DNA of 64,000 nt, taken from contig NC_071669.1 of assembly GCF_028554725.1 (NCBI RefSeq), positions 55,151,001 through 55,215,000 of the forward strand. The letters run 5' to 3'. This DNA is from Zeugodacus cucurbitae (taxonomy: Eukaryota; Arthropoda; Insecta; Diptera; Tephritidae). Shown here one piece after another: positions 58,086 through 64,000 of the stretch (positions are counted from its first letter, which is position 1; every line of letters starts with the position of its first letter). A model generated the notes under the pieces. It saw nothing but the letters and a program-made list of their open reading frames with translations. It was not told the origin of the DNA and did not search any database. The position numbers were made by a program, and so were the translations under genes.

Positions 58086-59811
58086 TTTTCGAAATTTTCA
58101 TAACACCCTAATAAACACTTAGGCAGCTCATTACATGCACATATAGACATGCTACATACATATATTTGTCTATGAATACAATAGCTATCGCGAAAAGTAG
58201 CAGCAAATCGCCAACTCCGACAAGTAGTCAAAGCGTTGTTGCACGTGTTTAGACGCTTACAGCTGCAAACTGAAATCGCGCTCCATACATACTAACTTAC
58301 AAACATACATACATATGCAACAAATATCGGTGCTCATGGGTGTGTTGTTGCACATAAAACACGCTGCCACAGCGTTTGCAAAGTTTTCATGCATTTATGG
58401 CATTAATTGTATTTCATTGCCATGCAACAATGTTGACCTAAGTAGAGTAAGGGTATTGTTGTACGGTACTTGTGGGTCGCCAATTGCAGACATATTCCCT
58501 TTGTGGCGACTGAAAAGTAGGACATGGGTACTTTTGTGCAGAAATTATGCACAAAACCAGAGACAAAAATCGTTTAATTTTGTTGATTTGCCTTATGCTG
58601 AGTGACTAGTGTGGGGCTGGAAGTGGGGTGTGGGGTTAAATTGACATTATCTCGACTTTTCAGGTTGAGATACCGTTAATTAACACTCTAAACATTTGTA
58701 AAGAGACCGTAATGAAGTTTTCATATTCAGATTGGAGATAAAGATTTCGAAAAAAATATTAGAAATTTACATTTTTCGAAAAAATTATTTTTTATAACAG
58801 TAAATCGATTTTTTCGAATCATTTCAAATCTCTCATAAAAAATATATTTTTTCTCACCTCTTCATCTCTTCTCTGCTCACTGTGCCACGACTTCTGGATT
58901 TTTTTTTTTTCGAATTATTCAACTCACATATGAGCAATCCTGAGCATTCAGCTAGCATCAGTAGCGTTAAAGCGCTTATTATTCGTATGTAAATGCGATT
59001 TATTGTGCATTGTAAAGGGCTGCCAGCCATGGTTGATATGAGTGCTTTCAATTAAACTTATTTAGATACCAGAGCGCACACTTACACACACATACACACA
59101 GGCGCGCGATTATGCAGCCAAATCACGATTTCAATGCGGTCCAAAGAATCTTTTGTGGCACCATTTGAATGCGATTCGGCGGCGGATTAAATGTGCGCAT
59201 GTGTTAATGCGTTCATGAATGGATCTGCAATGGCGGAGGCTGACGCTTAACTCTTTCTGGTGGACTGTGGGTTTCAAAAATATATTTTATCGTATGTATG
59301 CATACGTGTACTTATATTCATGGCCTTGGGTTCAAGTGCTAACTTTAATTGCATGGATTTTTCTGCAGAACTCTGCAACCAAGATTGGCGCCATCGCCCT
59401 TTGCTTTATTATATTCTTTAATCATATATTTTAAAGGAGATTACGGAACTTATAATATACACGAACATATATATAAGCAAGGTGTGTTTAAAACACAACA
59501 GCAATTTTCGTTTAAAAAACATATTAATTCGTTCATTGTCACCTTCAAAATAGTCATCATTCAATAATATGATTCTTCTAATCATCGAAATACTTTTCAA
59601 ACTCGATTTTTGGGATAGCCTTTGGCTCATACAGCGATTTCACATAGGCTTTCAAAACGAAGGCCCTTTAAGGTTCCCTTTATTTTCGGAAATAAGAGAA
59701 AGTCACACGGAGTCTTCTATGGCGAATATGGAGAAATCGTAAAAGTATTGTTTTTGGCGAAGAACAAGTGCTCAGAGGTGCCACCCGATTAAAATAAGAA
59801 ACTTACTTTAA
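58086..59811. other. Spacer, nothing recognised
   Basis: Non-repeat AT-rich DNA. The 96-codon frame at 58315-58605 has no recognisable domain and no clear splice borders. Confidence 0.4.
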
Positions 59812-59825
59812 TACAAATCTATATA
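59812..59825 (+). repeat. Target-site duplication, 3' side of the RTE element
   Basis: TACAAATCTATATA, identical to 63089-63102 on the other side of the element. Confidence 0.85.
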
Positions 59826-62800
59826 TGTATGTATGTGATTGGCGTTGCAACCGTTTAGCCGGTTATAGCCGAATCGACGATAGTGCGCCACCTGTCTCTC
59901 TCCTTCGCAGTTCGGCGCCAGTTGGAGATCCCAAGTGTAACCAGGTCGCTCTCCACCTGGTCCCTCCAACGGAGTGGAGGCCTTCCCCTTCCTCGGCTTC
60001 CTCCGGCGGGTACTGCATCGAACACTTTCAGGGCTGGAGTGTTTTCGTCCATTCGGACAACATGACCTAGCCAGCGTAGCCGCTGTCTTTTTATTCGCTG
60101 AACTATGTCAATGTCGTCGTATAACTCGTACAGCTCATCGTTCCATCGTCTGCGGTATTCGCCGTTGCCAATGTTCTGAGGACCATAAATCTTGCGCAAA
60201 ATTTTCCTCTCGAAAACTCCTAGTGTCGTCTCATCTGATGTTGACATCGTCCAAGCTTCTGCACCGTAAAGCAGGACGGGAATGATAAGCGACTTGTAGA
60301 GCTTGATTTTGGTTCGTCGAGAGAGGACTTTACTGTTCAATTGCCTACTCAGTCCAAAGTAGCACCTGTTGGCAAGAGTTATTCTGCGCTGGATTTCGAG
60401 GCTGACATTGTTCGTGTTGTTGATGCTGGTTCCCAGGTATACGAAATTATCTACGACCTCGAAGTTATGACTGTCAACAGTGACGTGGGAGCCAAGACGA
60501 GAATGCGCCCACTGTTTGTTTGATGACAGGAGATATTTCGTCTTGTCCTCATTCACCTCCAGACCCATTCGCTTCGCCTCCTTATCCATGCGGGAAAAAG
60601 CAGAACAAACGGCGCGGTTGTTGCTTCCGATGATATCAATATCATCGGCGTACGCCAGGAACTGTACACTCTTGTAGAAGATTGTACCTTCTCGGTTTAG
60701 CTCTGCAGCTCTTATAATTTTTTCCAGCATCAGGTTAAAGAAGTCGCACGATAGTGAGTCACCTTGTCTGAAACCTCGTTTGGTATCGAACGGCTCGGAG
60801 AGGTCCTTCCCAATCATGACGGAGCTTTTGGTGTTGCTCAACGTCAATTTACACAGCCGTATTAGTTTTGCGGGGATACCAAATTCAGACATCGCGGCGT
60901 AAAGGCAACTCCTTTTCGTGCTATCGAAAGCAGCTTTAAAATCGACAAAAAGGTGGTGTGTGTCGATCCTCTTTTCTCGGGTCTTTTCCAAGATTTGGCG
61001 CATGGTGAATATCTGGTCAGTTGTCGATTTTCCAGGTCTAAAGCCACACTGATAAGGTCCAATCAGTTTGTTGACGGTGGGCTTTAGTCTTTCACACAAT
61101 ACGCTCGATAGAACCTTGTATGCGATATTTAGGAGGCTGATCCCACGGTAATTGGCGCAGATTGTGGGATCTCCCTTTTTATGGATTGGGCAGAGCACAC
61201 TGAGATTCCAATCGTCAGGCATGCTTTCTTCCGACCATATTCTGCAAAGAAGCTGATGCATGCACCTTATCAGTTCTTCGCCGCCGTATTTGAATAGTTC
61301 TGCCGGTAATCTATCGGCCCCCGCTGCTTTGTTGTTCTTCAAGCGGGTAATTGCTATTCGAATTTCTTCATGGTCGGGTAATGGAACATCTATTCCATCG
61401 TCATCGATTGGGGGATCGGGTTCGCCATCTCCTGGTGTTGTACTCTCACTGCCATTCAGCAGTTCGGAGAAGTATTCCCTCCATAATCCCAGTATGCCCT
61501 GGACATCGGTTACCAGATTACCACCTTGGTCTCTACATGAGGATGCTCCGGTCTTGAAACCTTCGTTAAGTCGCTTCATTTTTTCATAAAATTTTCGAGC
61601 ATTCCCTCTGTCTGCCAGCTTCTCAAGCTCTTCGTTCTCACGCATTTCGGCCTCTTTCTTTTTTTGTCTGCAAATGCGTCTCGCTTCCCTCTTCAGCTCT
61701 CGGTATCTATCCCATCCCGCACGTGTTGTGGTCGTTTGCAATGTTGCGAGGTAGGCAGTCTGTTTTCTCTCCGCTGCGAGACGGCACTCCTCATCGTACC
61801 AGCTTGTTTTTTGTCGTTGCCGAAAACCAATTGTTTCGGCTGCAGCGGTACGCAGTGAGTTTGAGATGCCGTTCCACAGTTCCCTTATACCGAGATGCTG
61901 ATGAGTGCTCTCAGAGAGCAGGAGTGCAAGTCGAGTAGAGTATTTAGTGGCTGTCTGTTGCGATTGCAGCTTTTCGACGTCGAACCTTCCTTGTGTTTGT
62001 TGACGGGCATTCTTTGCTGCACAGAGGCGGGTGCGTATCTTCGCTGCGACCAGATAATGGTCCGAGTCTATATTTGGTCCTCGGAGCGTACGCACGTCTA
62101 AAACACAGGAGACATGTCTTCCGTCTATCACAACGTGATCGATTTGGTTCCGCGTGTTTCGATCAGGAGACAGCCAAGTAGCTTGATGTATTTTCTTATG
62201 GAATCTGGTACTACAGACGACCATATTTCGGGCCCCAGCGAAGTCGATCAGCCTCAGGCCGTTTGGCGAAGTTTCGTCATGGAGGCTGAATTTTCCGACT
62301 GTTGTGCCAAAGACACCTTCTTTACCCACCCTAGCGTTGAAATCGCCAAGCACGATTTTGACATCGTGGCGGGGGCAGCGCTCATAGGTGCGTTCTAGGC
62401 GCTCATAGAAAGCATCTTTGGTCACATCGTCCTTCTCTTCCGTTGGGGCGTGGGCGCAAATCAGCGATATGTTGAAGAACCTCGCTTTGATGCGGATTGT
62501 GGCTAGACGTTCATCCACCGGGGTGAATGCCAGGACTCTGCGACGGAGTCTCTCTCCCACCACAAATCCAACACCAAATTTGCGCTCCTTTATATGGCCG
62601 CTGTAGTAGATGTCACAAGGACCCACCTTCTTCCGTCCTTGTCCCGTCCATCGCACTTCTTGGATGGCGGTGATGTCAGCCTTAAGTCGTATGAGGACAT
62701 CAACCAGCTGGGCAGAGGCACCTTCCCAATTAAGGGTCCGGACATTCCAGGTGCATGCCCTTATATCATTATCCTTAAAACGTTTGCAGGGGTCGTCATC

Positions 62801-63088
62801 AAAAGGGGGGTGTCTCATCCGAGGCTTTCGTAGATTTTTCATTGGGGGGTGTTTTTATGTGGTGGGTCCCAAACCCTACGCACAACCGCATAAGCGGGCT
62901 TCGCCTTCTCACTTTAGCTCGCCTTCAAACGGATGTCTGTTGGCTACCCAGAGGATACTTGGTCTAAAACCGGAAGTCGTGAGCTGCTTGAACCATGTGG
63001 AGAAGAATCGTTTCTGGCCACTCCCAAGTGAGTGACAATCAAAAACTTTCCTCACTTGCGTGAACTTCTACACATGATCCCATCCTCC
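59826..63088 (-). mobile_element. Full-length RTE-like non-LTR retrotransposon (3263 bp)
   Basis: Bounded on both sides by the same 14-bp sequence, TACAAATCTATATA. On the minus strand it has a 246-nt 5' leader, one long frame (62842-59855), and a 3' UTR of only 29 nt ending in a short (CATA)n tail. A very short 3' end with a microsatellite tail is typical of the RTE clade. The perfect duplication, apparently complete 5' end and open frame together point to a recent insertion. Confidence 0.88.
59855..62842 (-). CDS. RTE-like endonuclease/reverse transcriptase polyprotein (995 aa)
   Basis: Residues 25-272 form an apurinic-type endonuclease with its expected motifs: TWNVRTLN (31-38), QEVRW with the catalytic Glu (61-65), LGDFNARVG (165-173), NQIDHVVID (232-240) and SDH (260-262). 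Residues about 490-775 form the reverse transcriptase: NYRGISLLN (564-572), GFRPGKST (600-607), VDFKAAFD (633-640), RGFRQGDSLS (689-698) and YADD (731-734). All catalytic positions are present. The C-terminal part has a GRPPLRW motif region without RNase H. The product nicks target DNA and copies its own RNA there. The start Met is 246 nt inside the element. No stop or frameshift, so it could be functional. The clade call (RTE rather than a relative) is by motif similarity and 3' structure. Confidence 0.9.
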   Translation of the reverse strand: MKNLRKPRMRHPPFDDDPCKRFKDNDIRACTWNVRTLNWEGASAQLVDVLIRLKADITAIQEVRWTGQGRKKVGPCDIYYSGHIKERKFGVGFVVGERLRRRVLAFTPVDERLATIRIKARFFNISLICAHAPTEEKDDVTKDAFYERLERTYERCPRHDVKIVLGDFNARVGKEGVFGTTVGKFSLHDETSPNGLRLIDFAGARNMVVCSTRFHKKIHQATWLSPDRNTRNQIDHVVIDGRHVSCVLDVRTLRGPNIDSDHYLVAAKIRTRLCAAKNARQQTQGRFDVEKLQSQQTATKYSTRLALLLSESTHQHLGIRELWNGISNSLRTAAAETIGFRQRQKTSWYDEECRLAAERKQTAYLATLQTTTTRAGWDRYRELKREARRICRQKKKEAEMRENEELEKLADRGNARKFYEKMKRLNEGFKTGASSCRDQGGNLVTDVQGILGLWREYFSELLNGSESTTPGDGEPDPPIDDDGIDVPLPDHEEIRIAITRLKNNKAAGADRLPAELFKYGGEELIRCMHQLLCRIWSEESMPDDWNLSVLCPIHKKGDPTICANYRGISLLNIAYKVLSSVLCERLKPTVNKLIGPYQCGFRPGKSTTDQIFTMRQILEKTREKRIDTHHLFVDFKAAFDSTKRSCLYAAMSEFGIPAKLIRLCKLTLSNTKSSVMIGKDLSEPFDTKRGFRQGDSLSCDFFNLMLEKIIRAAELNREGTIFYKSVQFLAYADDIDIIGSNNRAVCSAFSRMDKEAKRMGLEVNEDKTKYLLSSNKQWAHSRLGSHVTVDSHNFEVVDNFVYLGTSINNTNNVSLEIQRRITLANRCYFGLSRQLNSKVLSRRTKIKLYKSLIIPVLLYGAEAWTMSTSDETTLGVFERKILRKIYGPQNIGNGEYRRRWNDELYELYDDIDIVQRIKRQRLRWLGHVVRMDENTPALKVFDAVPAGGSRGRGRPPLRWRDQVESDLVTLGISNWRRTAKERDRWRTIVDSAITG

Positions 63089-63102
63089 TACAAATCTATA
63101 TA
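63089..63102 (+). repeat. Target-site duplication, 5' side of the RTE element
   Basis: TACAAATCTATATA, identical to 59812-59825. Confidence 0.85.
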
Positions 63103-63159
63103 AGTAAAGAAAAATGCCAAATAGGAAGTGGTTTAGAAATAAAAAAGAATTATTTTAGG

Positions 63160-64000
63160 ATAATATCTGAACCATTGCTGCCAGCCGTTTAAGAAAACAA
63201 ATTAGAAATTTTTTTCTGAATTACATTAAAATATCTGAGAGATTTTCCGATATTTTCGGTGAATAATTACCCTTCGGAGTTCTTCACATTCGATATGAAA
63301 AGTTATGATCCGATTCCACAAGTGATGCCACAGACCTTATACAGTATTTGTGCAAAGTTTAAGTTTAACTTAAGAACTTGCTCACCGATCCAAACCAAAA
63401 ATTTAGGCTTTGTTCAGACTATTTAGTAGATGGTTTATGTGAAGTTTGCACATTCTTCATTTATCTAGGTATATATTATATATACAAATCAATTGCTGTT
63501 CGTTAGTCGAGGACGACTGAACCGAGTTGTCTTGAAAATTTTAGTCTTGAAATGTTCGTGGTCACAAAGACAGTCGCTGGAAATTTGTGGCATAAATCTG
63601 GAAATGCCATGTTTTCCACACGGCCAGCTATGCGTGGAGTATTCGCGAGTTGGAAACTGCGTTATATTGAAACAAATGTAGAAAATCGCAAATAAATGAT
63701 TTTCAACACAACATAAATTCAACTTTCATTTCTTTTCAAAACAAATAATTTCACGCAGAGCAACGTCTGCGGAGTTACATATATAGAAAGTAGTCGTGGT
63801 TGTGAACTGCTTCCACCCATTTTCCATTTGTGTCATCAGCGTGTCTAGAAAGTATTATGTACCGAATTTCATTGAAATCGGTGGACTAGTTTTTGACTCA
63901 TAAGTAGGCGTCGGCACACCTATTTTTAATTTTTTTTTTTATTTGTGTTTCTGACGTTTTTAAATCACACAAAATATTTCAATATGAGTACCATACAAAA
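63160..64000 (+). repeat. Family A dispersed repeat, copy 9 (plus), interrupted
   Basis: Family phrases occur at 63215-63480 ('attaaaatatctgagagatt', 'gcagtatttgtgcaaag'-like) and resume at about 63765-64000 ('gaaagtagtcgtggttgtgaac'). The intervening 63490-63760 segment, beginning GCTGTTCGTTAGTCGAGGAC, is foreign to the family and is presumably an insertion of unidentified type. The copy runs off the window. Confidence 0.6.

Noticed and set aside
59883..62833. Many plus-strand frames of 60-140 codons opposite the RTE element
   Set aside because: They are antisense shadows of the intact 995-codon minus-strand frame.
1..64000. Phage, CRISPR, operon or bacterial-type systems
   Set aside because: Spliced exons, very long introns and insect transposons show a eukaryotic genome. 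No such arrangement exists here.

Overview
The window is AT-rich, intron- and repeat-dominated DNA from an insect, most likely a brachyceran fly. A tephritid fruit fly is my inference: it rests on gustatory-receptor-like genes, a NOS1AP-type phosphotyrosine-binding (PTB) gene with very long introns, and a rosa-type (DD41D) mariner relative, a family first known from Ceratitis. There is no bacterial-style gene packing. Nearly all short open frames are chance frames in intron or repeat DNA.

Host gene. Three minus-strand exons (26650-26721, 5497-5592, 5243-5410) join in phase 0 into most of the PTB domain of a NOS1AP/CAPON orthologue. The intron between the first two is about 21 kb. The exons for the start and the end of the protein are not recognisable here and probably lie outside the window.

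Nested receptor genes. Four related chemoreceptor genes sit in and beside that gene. Gr-A (7132-8410, minus) and Gr-B (10147-11416, minus) are intact two-exon genes of 406 and 403 residues. Gr-C (31898-33151, plus) has an 8-nt frameshift. Gr-D (34968-36245, plus) has one in-frame stop. Promoter-proximal sequence, intron sequence and 3' ends pair A with D and B with C. The cluster is therefore an old inverted duplication of a two-gene block, with an axis near 21.67 kb, in which the left arm is intact and the right arm is decaying.

Mobile DNA. A full-length RTE-like non-LTR retrotransposon (59826-63088, minus) has an uninterrupted 995-residue endonuclease/reverse transcriptase frame and perfect 14-bp target-site duplications. 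Relics include a rosa-like DD41D element (17017-17892), a pogo-like element (52895-53817), a mariner (56455-57250), three or four LOA/I-type non-LTR fragments, a hAT-like TIR element with an 8-bp duplication (1614-3307) and a TTAA-flanked element nested in it, a second TTAA nesting (20438-21153 inside 20323-21457) whose empty site is visible at 40670-41089, and at least nine copies of an unclassified dispersed repeat ('family A') with hairpins at its ends.

Tandem and patterned DNA. There are two long (TTTTAA)n arrays (9325-10005, 47773-48320), a ~118-bp satellite made of CGTAA-type pentamers (45370-46195), an AGCTTTC minisatellite (27821-28168), and several clusters of a GTTGCCACCTGTTT-like motif phased at about 115-120 bp. 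The remainder is intronic or intergenic DNA in which I recognise nothing functional.
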